In this document: positions 16,615-24,401 of the stretch, piece by piece
Position numbering within the stretch: the first letter of the stretch is position 1
How the letters are laid out: the number at the start of each line of letters is the position of its first letter
NCBI GenBank assembly: GCA_002731735.1
Contig: PCCM01000057.1
Coordinates: forward strand, 9,891 to 38,720
Direction: 5' to 3'
From: Gemmatimonadota bacterium
GTDB lineage: Bacteria > Gemmatimonadota > Gemmatimonadetes > Longimicrobiales > Gaopeijiaceae
DNA length: 28,830 nt
Position numbers and translations under genes: made by a program
Notes under the pieces: model-generated
What the model was told of the DNA's origin: nothing
What the model saw: the letters and a program-made list of their open reading frames with translations, nothing else
The model's database searches: none

Positions 16615-17871
16615 TCACGGATAGATCAAGTACTGCTCCCGAACCCGCATGAAGGCCCCCAACTCTTCCTGCCATCTACTCCGTATCTCATCGACCCCTG
16701 CTCCGGCGTCGACGGCCTGCCGTAGAAGATCGGTGCCAGCGAGGCGATCGAAGTGGGCTTGGAGCCATCCCCACTGGGCACCGGACATGCGGTGAGTCTC
16801 GACCAGGAGTGCGACCGCGGCGCGGGTTGGATCGTACTCGGGCGACGTGGCCACCAGGCGGACACCCGACACCTCCACACCGTCGAATTTGCCATCGGAG
16901 GGCGCGTATGGGACGAACGTGACCGGCTCGAAGCGAACTCCGCTCAGTCCGTAGCCGTTCATGGCTTCGGCGAGGGCCTCGCCGTCCAACCACGGGGCAC
17001 CGATTTGCTGGAAGGGCGCCGCGGTGCCCCTGGCGACGGATAGAACGGTGCCCTCGAAAAGGCATGTCCCGGGGTAGTGCGTGGCGCTCTCGACGTCCGG
17101 CATGTTGGGGGATGGCTGGATCCACGGCAACCCGGTTTCGGCGAAGGGCATGTCCCGACGCCATCCATCAACGGGGGCGACACGAAGCTCAACTCCGATT
17201 CCGACCTCCCCTCGATAGTATCGAGCCAATTCCCCCAGCGTCATGCCGTGGCGCATCGCCAGAGGATATCTACCTACGAACGTGGCGAACGCAGGGTCGA
17301 GGACGTTACCCTGCACGGCGCCACCGATTGGATTCGGCCGATCGAGTACAACCACGGGGATCCCTTGTTCAGCAGCCGACTCCATGGCGAGGGTCATCGT
17401 GGATACGTAGGTCCAGTAGCGGGCCCCGATGTCTTGGTAGTCCACAAGGAGGACGTCGATTCCGTCAAGCATCTCCGGCGTCGGACTGAGCACCGCGCCG
17501 TACAGGGAGTGGATCGGCACACCGGTCTCGACGTCCACGTCGTCCGCAATCGTAGCTCCCGGGTCGGCCGTGCCCCTGATGCCGTGCTCGGGGGCGAAGA
17601 GGGCCACAAGGTCCACATCAGGATGTTCATGAATCCGATCGATCGAGGAACGGCCCGAGCTGTCCACGCCGGTTTGATTGGTGATCAGCCCGACTCTACG
17701 ACCCGCCACCAGGTGAATCGAGTCCTCCAGGAGGACCTCAATTCCCGGGCGAATCAGGCCGAACCCTGCACCGTCATCCTGGTATAATGAAGCGTCGAGT
17801 TGTGCGTCCGGCCGTGAGCAAGCGAGAAGGAGCAACAAAGAACAGGATTGTGGTGCCCTGCACAACTTCAT
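16615..17871 (-). CDS. namZ: DUF1343 lipoprotein, NamZ-type exo-beta-N-acetylmuramidase
   Basis: Predicted GH171 enzyme (DUF1343; Bacillus YbbC/NamZ) that removes MurNAc from the non-reducing end of peptidoglycan glycans. Seen: a lipoprotein signal ending in the perfect lipobox LLAC (residue 18), then family blocks VGLITNQTGVD, LFAPEHGIRG, VLLVDYQDIGARYWTY, VVLDRPNPIGG, and the C-terminal domain beginning near ATHYPGTCLFEG. I moved the start from a possible ATG at 17910 to the one at 17871 because this puts the lipobox at a normal distance and gives an AAGAGAG ribosome site; it also frees 66 bases before the divergent GH3 gene. With NagZ, the product would complete exolytic glycan breakdown. 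It would sit in the envelope on a lipid anchor. Substrate is inferred from family and neighbours. Confidence 0.9.
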   Translation of the reverse strand: MKLCRAPQSCSLLLLLACSRPDAQLDASLYQDDGAGFGLIRPGIEVLLEDSIHLVAGRRVGLITNQTGVDSSGRSSIDRIHEHPDVDLVALFAPEHGIRGTADPGATIADDVDVETGVPIHSLYGAVLSPTPEMLDGIDVLLVDYQDIGARYWTYVSTMTLAMESAAEQGIPVVVLDRPNPIGGAVQGNVLDPAFATFVGRYPLAMRHGMTLGELARYYRGEVGIGVELRVAPVDGWRRDMPFAETGLPWIQPSPNMPDVESATHYPGTCLFEGTVLSVARGTAAPFQQIGAPWLDGEALAEAMNGYGLSGVRFEPVTFVPYAPSDGKFDGVEVSGVRLVATSPEYDPTRAAVALLVETHRMSGAQWGWLQAHFDRLAGTDLLRQAVDAGAGVDEIRSRWQEELGAFMRVREQYLIYP

Positions 17872-17881
17872 AACTTGCTCT

Positions 17882-17929
17882 CTTAAAGACACTTGGGCAG
17901 TTTTCTCCACTGTTGCAGAGGTCTTTGAG
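17882..17929. promoter_or_regulatory. Nested dyad in the namZ / nagZ divergent control region
   Basis: The 66-base region 17872-17937 separates two divergent genes. Outer arms CTTAAAGAC (17882-17890) and GTCTTTGAG (17921-17929) match at eight of nine positions. Inner arms CAGT (17898-17901) and ACTG (17909-17912) share nearly the same centre (about 17905). This looks like an operator serving both genes. Part of the outer symmetry may simply reflect similar leaders, since each gene is preceded by GTCTTT and a GAG-type ribosome site. Confidence 0.4.
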
Positions 17930-17937
17930 TTAACTTA

Positions 17938-19818
17938 ATGACAATCCAGAGCATTCTGCGCCTCCCCCTGAGTAACCCTACGGGAAGCTTCTGGATCCTA
18001 GTTCTGTTCTTTTCCGCCTGCTCCGGGCAAGCTCCAGTGACCGTGCCGGCTCCTCAGCAGCAGGCTCCGGTTGAGATCGATCAAGCGGAAGCCAACCTTC
18101 CGGCGGCCTCCTCGACTTCAGCCTCTCCCGCACTCTCCTGGGCGGAAAGCACGCTCTCCGGGATGAAGCTCCGGGAGAAGGTCGGGCAGCTGATGATGCC
18201 CTTCGTACTGGGCAACTTCGCACCAGAGGGCAGTGAGACGCACGACCGCATCGTCAGCGTCATCGAAGAGGAACACGTAGGAGGGGTGATCATGTCCGTC
18301 GGATCACCGAGCGAGGTCGCGGTCAAGCTCAACGACCTCCAGCAACACTCCAAGTACCCACTGTTGGTGGCTGCCGATTTGGAGACGGGGGCGGGATTCC
18401 GCTTCAGAGGAGCCGTTCATATCCCGACGAACATCGTGCTCGGGGGGGCCACCAGGTTCCCGTCGCTGATGGCGTTCGGCGCTGCGGGTGATCTCGGCTA
18501 TGCTTACGAGTTGGGGAGAATCACTGCGCTGGAGGCCCGCACCATGGGTGTCCACGTCCCGTTCGCCCCGGTCCTGGACGTCAACAACAATCCCGATAAC
18601 CCGATAATCAACATTCGCTCGTTCGGCGAAGATCCGGGTGCGGTCGCTGATTTGGGTGTGGCGTTCGTCCAGGGACTTCAGGAGCACGGCGCCGTGGCGA
18701 CCGGAAAACATTTCCCGGGACACGGAGATACGGAGACCGACTCTCACCTGGCTTTGCCCATAATCCGAATCGATCGTGAACGCCTCGATGCCGTTGAGTT
18801 GGTGCCCTTCCGTGCAGCCATCGACGCGGGCATCCAGGGAATCATGACTGCGCATATCGCAGTGCCGGAGATCAGCGGAGAGACCATACCCGCGACTCTG
18901 TCCGAGGCTGTGCTCACTAGCTTGCTCCGGAACGACCTGGGATTCGACGGGATCATCTTTACCGATGCGATGGACATGGACGCAGTAGACCGGCTCTTTC
19001 CCCGAGGCGAGGCTGTGGTCCTGGCGGTACTGGCGGGAGCGGACGTTATTCTCATGCCGAGGGATGTGAAGCAGGCCATCGATGCGATCGTCAAAGCTGT
19101 CGACACGGGGCGGTTGACGGAGGCTCGTATCGATGAATCGGTCGGCAGGTTGCTGCGCCTCAAGGAGAACCTTGGCCTCGCTGAAGAGCGTTCAGTAGCG
19201 CTCGAGATGGTTCCGCGTGTTGTGGGCGTGCCCGAGCATATCGAAATTTCGCGCGAGATCGCTGAACACTCGATCACTCTGATCCAGAACGAGCGCAACC
19301 TGCTGCCTCTCCTGGGGACTCGTAGGGCCCGCGTCTTGTCCGTGAGCTTCCGCAATCCCAACGACGTACTGTCGGGGAGGTATTTCGACGGACGGTTGCG
19401 CGAGACCTATCCCCGGCTTGTGACCAGAACGGTGGATGAGAGTACGAATTCGGAGGCGTATGACGATCTCCTCCGTCGGGCGGGCCAGTCGAACCTCGTG
19501 GTCGTATCGGTCTATTCGAATTTCGCCGGCCGGGTCGACCTTCCTGACGCCACCGTGGAGTTTGTGAATGAGTTGGCAAGAAGGAATGTCACACACGTCG
19601 TGATCTCGTTCGGGAATCCGTACTTGATTTCGCTGTTCCCCGACGCTCAGGCGTATATGTTGGCGTGGAGTTCGGCACAGGTCAGCCAGGTGGCGGCGGC
19701 GGGCGCCCTGTTTGGCGGAATCGCGATCAGCGGCCGGAGCCCCATTGGGATGGACCCATACTTCGCGGTGGGTGACGGAATACAGGTACCCCTCAAGGCA
19801 GGTGTCGGTGGGCGATAG
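17938..19818 (+). CDS. NagZ-like GH3 beta-N-acetylhexosaminidase lipoprotein
   Basis: Family GH3 exo-glycosidase expected to remove N-acetylglucosamine from muropeptides or glycans. Seen: a lipoprotein signal with lipobox FSAC at about residue 28; a TIM-barrel domain with FAPVLDVNNNPDNPIINIRSFGE, KHFPGHGDTETDSH holding the NagZ dyad Asp268-His270, and the nucleophile Asp343 in FTDAMDMD; then a second alpha/beta domain from about residue 400 to 626. Two-domain architecture and length match Bacillus YbbD/NagZ rather than the one-domain cytoplasmic E. coli NagZ, and the lipid anchor places it in the envelope. It is divergent from namZ and is followed by a paralogue whose start overlaps its end by up to 17 bases. 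Confidence 0.92.
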   Translation: MTIQSILRLPLSNPTGSFWILVLFFSACSGQAPVTVPAPQQQAPVEIDQAEANLPAASSTSASPALSWAESTLSGMKLREKVGQLMMPFVLGNFAPEGSETHDRIVSVIEEEHVGGVIMSVGSPSEVAVKLNDLQQHSKYPLLVAADLETGAGFRFRGAVHIPTNIVLGGATRFPSLMAFGAAGDLGYAYELGRITALEARTMGVHVPFAPVLDVNNNPDNPIINIRSFGEDPGAVADLGVAFVQGLQEHGAVATGKHFPGHGDTETDSHLALPIIRIDRERLDAVELVPFRAAIDAGIQGIMTAHIAVPEISGETIPATLSEAVLTSLLRNDLGFDGIIFTDAMDMDAVDRLFPRGEAVVLAVLAGADVILMPRDVKQAIDAIVKAVDTGRLTEARIDESVGRLLRLKENLGLAEERSVALEMVPRVVGVPEHIEISREIAEHSITLIQNERNLLPLLGTRRARVLSVSFRNPNDVLSGRYFDGRLRETYPRLVTRTVDESTNSEAYDDLLRRAGQSNLVVVSVYSNFAGRVDLPDATVEFVNELARRNVTHVVISFGNPYLISLFPDAQAYMLAWSSAQVSQVAAAGALFGGIAISGRSPIGMDPYFAVGDGIQVPLKAGVGGR

Positions 19819-22800
19819 AAGGTTCGCTTTGGCAGCGGTCCTGATCGTGCTGTGGTCGAGTGGGTGTGGTGGGGTTAGGCCGCCGGTGGGTACGGCGGGC
19901 GGATCGCCCGAAATCGGTGCGGCGTCTTATGGTGCCGCCGGCCCGGTGACTCCCGGCAGAGCCTCGTTGGATCCAGACGCTTTGCGGTGGGTCGAGGAGA
20001 CCTTGTCTTCGCTGACCCTCCGGCAACAGGTGGCCCAGCTCGTCATCCAGTGGATGCCCGGGTCGTACGCGTCGACCAGTAGCGTCGAGTTCCAGGAATG
20101 GGCGGGGTGGGTGGAGAACGACGAGATCGGCGGCCTCTATCTGTCGATCGGGCTCCCGCATTCGTATGCGGCCAAGCTCAACGAGCTACAGGCCAGGTCC
20201 AGGATCCCCCTGTTGGTGACGTCCGATTTCGAAAACGGCGGCCCCGGTATGCGGATCAACCACTCCTATGCCTTGCCGTCACTCCTTCCGCAGGGTGGCG
20301 GGACGAGCTTCCCTCCCACGATGGCGTTCGGGGCCATCGGGGAGGAACGCTTCGCCCGGGAGTACGGCCGGATAACGGCGTTGGAGGCGAAGGCGGTCGG
20401 GCTGCATCTCAATTTTGCGCCGGTTTTGGACGTGAACTCGAATCCGGAAAATCCGGTGATCAACACGCGTTCCTTCGGAGAGGATCCTGAAGCGGTGGCG
20501 CGCCTCGGAGTCGCCTTCATCGAAGGTTCTCATGAGGGGGGAGTCCTGGCGACCGCGAAGCACTTCCCCGGACACGGCGACACCCAGACGGACTCCCATG
20601 TCACGGTCCCGGTGGTACCGGCTGATTTGAACCGGCTCAACTCGCTGGAGCTCGTGCCCTTCCGGAGGGCCGTCGACGACGGTGTGGACGCCGTCATGAC
20701 CGCACACGTTGTCGTGTCCGGGGTGCAGGGGTTGGAGGCGGCGCCGGCCACGCTCGATGCGCGGTTCATGACCGACCTACTGCGGGGCGACATGGGTTTC
20801 GATGGGCTCCTCTTCACGGACGCGCTGGTCATGGGGGCTCTCTTGGAGCGGTACGGGGCGGCAGAGGTGTCAGTGATGGCTCTCGAGGCTGGCAGTGATG
20901 TGCTCTTGATGCCGACCGATGTGACGGAGGCTATCGACGCGGTGATGAATGCCGTCGGTGAAGGGCGGCTCGATTCGGCACGCGTTCGTGGGTCGACACG
21001 TCGGGTCCTAGAGACCAAGGCTCGAGCCGGGCTGCACCTCGGGCGGATGGTCGATTTGGACGCTGTGGACGAGGTGGTCGGGTCGGCCGACCACTTGGCC
21101 TTCGCGGATACGGTCGCGACCCGGTCCATTACGCTTCTCCGGGATCGCGACGGTGTGCTGCCCGTGGATTCACACCGGTCCAGGAGCGTTCTGAGCCTGA
21201 CGTATGCACGCACCGACGATCTTACGGCCGGTAACACGTTCGACCCCGCCCTCGCCGGCAGGGTCGAGGTGGCGCGCCGAGTGAGGGTCGGTCCCGAAAC
21301 TCCGTCGGAGGTCTACGACTCGCTCAGGGCTTCGGCGGGCGCAGCCGACCTCGTGATCGTGAGCGTTTATGTCCCCCCGAGGTCGGGCTCGGGTGAGGTC
21401 TCCGTGTCGGAGGACATGGCTGACTTTATTGCGACGGTGGGGCCGGAGCGTCCGATGATGGTGATCTCTTTCGGCAATCCCTACCTGCTGACCTCCCTGC
21501 CTGAGTCGCCCGGGTATCTGATCGCCTGGGGGTCGCACGCCGTCTCGCAGAACGCGGCGGTGAGGGCCCTCTTTGGCCGGGCGGCCATCAGTGGCCGCCT
21601 CCCAGTGTCCATCCCGCCCTACCACGTGATCGGTGACGGACTCAGCCGCTCAGTGCAGCCAAGTCCGGCCTCCGCGGTGGAGGTCGATCCGGAGTCGGTC
21701 GGTATTGACGCCGAGCGTCTCGCGGAAATAGACGTCCTCGTGGCCACAGCACTGGCTGACTCGGTAGCACCTGGGGCGGTCCTGGCGATCGCACGGCACG
21801 GGCGGTTCGTGCGCCTCCGAGGCTACGGGAAGCTGGATTGGGCCGAGTCTGCCCGCCGTGCCGGCCCCAACTCGATCTACGACGTCGCGTCTCTCACCAA
21901 AGTGGTCGGAACCACCACGGCGGCGATGATTCTGGTGGACGAAGGACGTCTGGATCTCGATGCACCGGTGGTCGATTATCTGCCTTGGTGGGCAGCGGGG
22001 GATCCGGCCAAGGAGAGCGTCACGGTCCGTAATCTCCTGCTACATCGAGGCGGTCTGCCTCCGTTTCGCACCTTCTATCTCGAGATGGAAGGCAGAGACG
22101 CTTATCTGAGTGCGATCGGCCAGTTGCAGCTGGATTACCAGCCCGGGACGCGAACTGTCTATTCGGACATCGGCTCGATGACAATGGCTTTTATCATCGA
22201 GGAAGTCAGCGGCCAACGGCTCGATGAGTTTCTGCAGGAGAGAGTCTGGGACCGCCTCGGGATGCGCGACACGGGATTTCTGCCCTCCGAATCACTCAGG
22301 GACCGGATCGCTCCCACGGAGGTCGACACGGTTTTCCGGAACACGCATGTCCATGGGATCGTCCACGATGAGAACGCCTACGCGATGGGTGGGGTCGCGG
22401 GGCATGCGGGCCTGTTCTCCAGCGCCCTGGACCTGGCGGTTCTGGCGCAGACGTTACTGGATGGAGGGGGTATTGCCGGGTGCGAGTCGCAAGATGCCGA
22501 CGCTTCGGGAGAGATAATCTGCGCCCCCGGCATCTCGGATCTCGTGCGACTGGTGTCCGAAGAGACCGAGCAGGCGTTCACGAGGCGGTTCGATTCCGAG
22601 TCCTTCCGCGCGTTGGGCTGGGACACCCCAGACGATCGATCCTCGGCGGGCGACTACTTTACGCCCTTCGCGTTCGGGCATACCGGATTCACCGGAACTT
22701 CGATCTGGATCGATCCCGAGCTCGACATGTTCGTCGTGCTGTTGACCAACCGAGTGAATCCCTCGAGGGACAATACGAAACACGTAGCTTTCCGTCGTGC

Positions 22801-22861
22801 GGTCCACGATGCTGCGGCCCTGACGATCACCGACATGGAGGTTTCGCCTCGTGCGCGTTGA
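19802..22861 (+). CDS. GH3 (NagZ-like) fused to serine beta-lactamase-fold domain, lipoprotein
   Basis: A two-enzyme fusion of 1019 residues. The N-terminal half is a second NagZ-like GH3: FAPVLDVNSNPENPVINTRSFGE, KHFPGHGDTQTDSH with Asp264/His266, nucleophile Asp340 in FTDALVMG, and the second GH3 domain. From about residue 640 a class-C-like serine hydrolase follows: SLTK (Ser697, Lys700), YSD in place of YxN, and HTG in place of KTG. In Bacillus the corresponding separate proteins are NagZ and YbbE/AmiE, the latter a MurNAc-L-alanine amidase or beta-lactamase relative, so the fusion may release sugar and peptide in one step. The N-terminus is lipoprotein-like, with Cys in LWSSGC. GTG at 19802 or 19808 both fit; longer in-frame starts lie deep in the upstream gene. 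Amidase function is inferred. Confidence 0.92.
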   Translation: MSVGDRRFALAAVLIVLWSSGCGGVRPPVGTAGGSPEIGAASYGAAGPVTPGRASLDPDALRWVEETLSSLTLRQQVAQLVIQWMPGSYASTSSVEFQEWAGWVENDEIGGLYLSIGLPHSYAAKLNELQARSRIPLLVTSDFENGGPGMRINHSYALPSLLPQGGGTSFPPTMAFGAIGEERFAREYGRITALEAKAVGLHLNFAPVLDVNSNPENPVINTRSFGEDPEAVARLGVAFIEGSHEGGVLATAKHFPGHGDTQTDSHVTVPVVPADLNRLNSLELVPFRRAVDDGVDAVMTAHVVVSGVQGLEAAPATLDARFMTDLLRGDMGFDGLLFTDALVMGALLERYGAAEVSVMALEAGSDVLLMPTDVTEAIDAVMNAVGEGRLDSARVRGSTRRVLETKARAGLHLGRMVDLDAVDEVVGSADHLAFADTVATRSITLLRDRDGVLPVDSHRSRSVLSLTYARTDDLTAGNTFDPALAGRVEVARRVRVGPETPSEVYDSLRASAGAADLVIVSVYVPPRSGSGEVSVSEDMADFIATVGPERPMMVISFGNPYLLTSLPESPGYLIAWGSHAVSQNAAVRALFGRAAISGRLPVSIPPYHVIGDGLSRSVQPSPASAVEVDPESVGIDAERLAEIDVLVATALADSVAPGAVLAIARHGRFVRLRGYGKLDWAESARRAGPNSIYDVASLTKVVGTTTAAMILVDEGRLDLDAPVVDYLPWWAAGDPAKESVTVRNLLLHRGGLPPFRTFYLEMEGRDAYLSAIGQLQLDYQPGTRTVYSDIGSMTMAFIIEEVSGQRLDEFLQERVWDRLGMRDTGFLPSESLRDRIAPTEVDTVFRNTHVHGIVHDENAYAMGGVAGHAGLFSSALDLAVLAQTLLDGGGIAGCESQDADASGEIICAPGISDLVRLVSEETEQAFTRRFDSESFRALGWDTPDDRSSAGDYFTPFAFGHTGFTGTSIWIDPELDMFVVLLTNRVNPSRDNTKHVAFRRAVHDAAALTITDMEVSPRAR

Positions 22862-22903
22862 GCCCACCGGACGCCCCTTCTGGTCGAGCCTCCGGGGGCA
22901 CGC

Positions 22904-24394
22904 CTGAACGCCTTCACCCCGCTCGACTTCGGCGTACTCCTGGTGTACCTCGTAGGGGTCACGGCGTGGGGGGCATGGCTAGGACGTGGGCAGACCGGCG
23001 GGCAGGACTACTTTCTCGGAAACCGGGAGTTGCCGTGGATAGCAGTGATGCTGTCCATCGTCGCCACCGAGACGAGCACCCTCACCTTCTTGAGCATCCC
23101 CGGTGTTTCGTACCTGGGCACGCTCGGATTTCTGCAACTGACCTTCGGGTACCTGGCCGGTCGAGTGGTCGTGTCGATGTTCCTGCTGCCGGCCTACTAC
23201 CGCGGCGAGTTGAGCACCGCCTACGCCCTCCTCGAAGAACGGTTCGGGCAGGGGGCCCGACGGTTCGCCTCGGCGGTCTTTATGGTCACGCGGCTACTGG
23301 CCGATTCGGTGAGGCTCTTCGCCAGTGCAATCCCACTGGCCCTGGTCACGGGGTGGGACTATCCGGTATCCATCGCGGTGATTGGGGCCGTGACGCTGGT
23401 TTATACCTATTTCGGCGGAATCAAGGCGGTCGTCTGGGTGGATGCCGTTCAGATGGGCCTGTACCTCCTGGGTGCCGTGGTTGCGATCGCTGCGCTTCAA
23501 ATGCTCACGCCAGACGGGTGGACGGGTATTCTGAGTAGCGCGGGTGAGGCGGGTAAGCTGGACGTTTTGGACTGGTCGCTCGACTTCTCGTTGGCGTATA
23601 CGGTTTGGGCGGGCGTGCTTGGAGGTGCCGTCTTCACGATGGCGTCGCATGGTACCGACCAACTCCTCGTGCAACGGCTGCTCACCTGTCGGGACGTAGA
23701 AGCGAGCAAGAAGGCGCTGGTTGGAAGCGGTATCGTGGTGATGGGCCAGTTTCTGCTGTTTCTGGTCGTGGGTCTCGGCCTTTGGGTTTACTACGAAGGC
23801 AGGGCCTTCGACACGACCGACGAGATTTTCGCTCGGTTTATTGTGGAGGAACTCCGCCCGGGGATCAGCGGGCTCATCGTCGCGGGTGTCTTTGCAGCCG
23901 CGATGTCGTCTCTCTCTTCGTCGATCAACTCGCTCGCATCGGCTTCGGCGTACGACTTTTGGGCTCCCTGGGCCGGCGCCGAGGACGACGAAGCCCGGAC
24001 GCTCCGAGCGGGGAAGGTATTCACACTTGTCTGGGCCACACTGCTTGTGGGTGGGGCCATCTTGTTCATCCAGCTCAGTGAGGGGAACACGGCTGTCGAG
24101 GTAGCGTTGGCCATCGCTTCCGTGGTCTATGGCGGCCTTTTGGGGACCTTCATTCTGGCGATTCGTTCGCAGAGGGCTGATCAACGTAGCGCCATCGTCG
24201 GGATGATCGCCGGCATCAGCGTGGTCGCGGCCATCTGGTGGTTTGCTCGTGCTAGCGTCGCGTGGCCCTGGTTCGTGCCCATCGGCACGGCCGTCACGAT
24301 GGCCGTAGGCTGGGCCCTGGGGCGGGGCTCGACGGCGGGCCCGGGCTCCACGCTTCCTGAATCAGACCGTGCCCACACATCTCCATCACCTTGA
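22904..24394 (+). CDS. Sodium:solute symporter (SSS family), probable amino-sugar importer
   Basis: Inner-membrane sodium-coupled transporter of the SSS/SLC5 family with about 12-13 hydrophobic segments. Seen: QDYFLGNRELPW after the first helix, the core YTYFGGIKAVVWVDAVQMG, SHGTDQLLVQRLL, and FAAAMSSLSSSINSLAS. The first ordinary start in frame is GTG at 22943, but it would cut helix 1 in half. The CTG at 22904 gives MNAFTPLDFGVLLVYLVGV, a standard SSS N-terminus, with a GGGGG ribosome site at about 22894-22898, so I use it. The substrate is not encoded in a motif; the neighbouring NamZ, NagZ and kinase genes suggest MurNAc or GlcNAc. It follows the GH3 fusion after 42 bases and is followed almost directly by the kinase. 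Confidence 0.88.
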   Translation: MNAFTPLDFGVLLVYLVGVTAWGAWLGRGQTGGQDYFLGNRELPWIAVMLSIVATETSTLTFLSIPGVSYLGTLGFLQLTFGYLAGRVVVSMFLLPAYYRGELSTAYALLEERFGQGARRFASAVFMVTRLLADSVRLFASAIPLALVTGWDYPVSIAVIGAVTLVYTYFGGIKAVVWVDAVQMGLYLLGAVVAIAALQMLTPDGWTGILSSAGEAGKLDVLDWSLDFSLAYTVWAGVLGGAVFTMASHGTDQLLVQRLLTCRDVEASKKALVGSGIVVMGQFLLFLVVGLGLWVYYEGRAFDTTDEIFARFIVEELRPGISGLIVAGVFAAAMSSLSSSINSLASASAYDFWAPWAGAEDDEARTLRAGKVFTLVWATLLVGGAILFIQLSEGNTAVEVALAIASVVYGGLLGTFILAIRSQRADQRSAIVGMIAGISVVAAIWWFARASVAWPWFVPIGTAVTMAVGWALGRGSTAGPGSTLPESDRAHTSPSP

Positions 24395-24401
24395 CCCGAA
24401 C

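Noticed and set aside
17872..17910. Longer N-terminus for the NamZ-like protein starting at 17910
   Set aside because: Thirteen extra residues before the signal peptide would include acidic residues and remove the divergent control region; the ATG at 17871 has a better ribosome site.
19712..19801. Longer N-terminus for the GH3 fusion starting at 19712
   Set aside because: It would overlap the first GH3 gene by over 100 bases and bury the lipoprotein signal; starts at 19802 or 19808 place the signal correctly.
19802..22861. Beta-lactam resistance gene
   Set aside because: The serine hydrolase domain is fused to a NagZ-like enzyme and has HTG and YSD in place of canonical motifs; a peptidoglycan amidase role fits the context better.
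22480..23538. Plus-strand open frame (352 codons) bridging the GH3 fusion and the symporter
   Set aside because: Out of frame with two genes that have clear motifs; the sequence is Arg/Gly/Pro-rich without domains.
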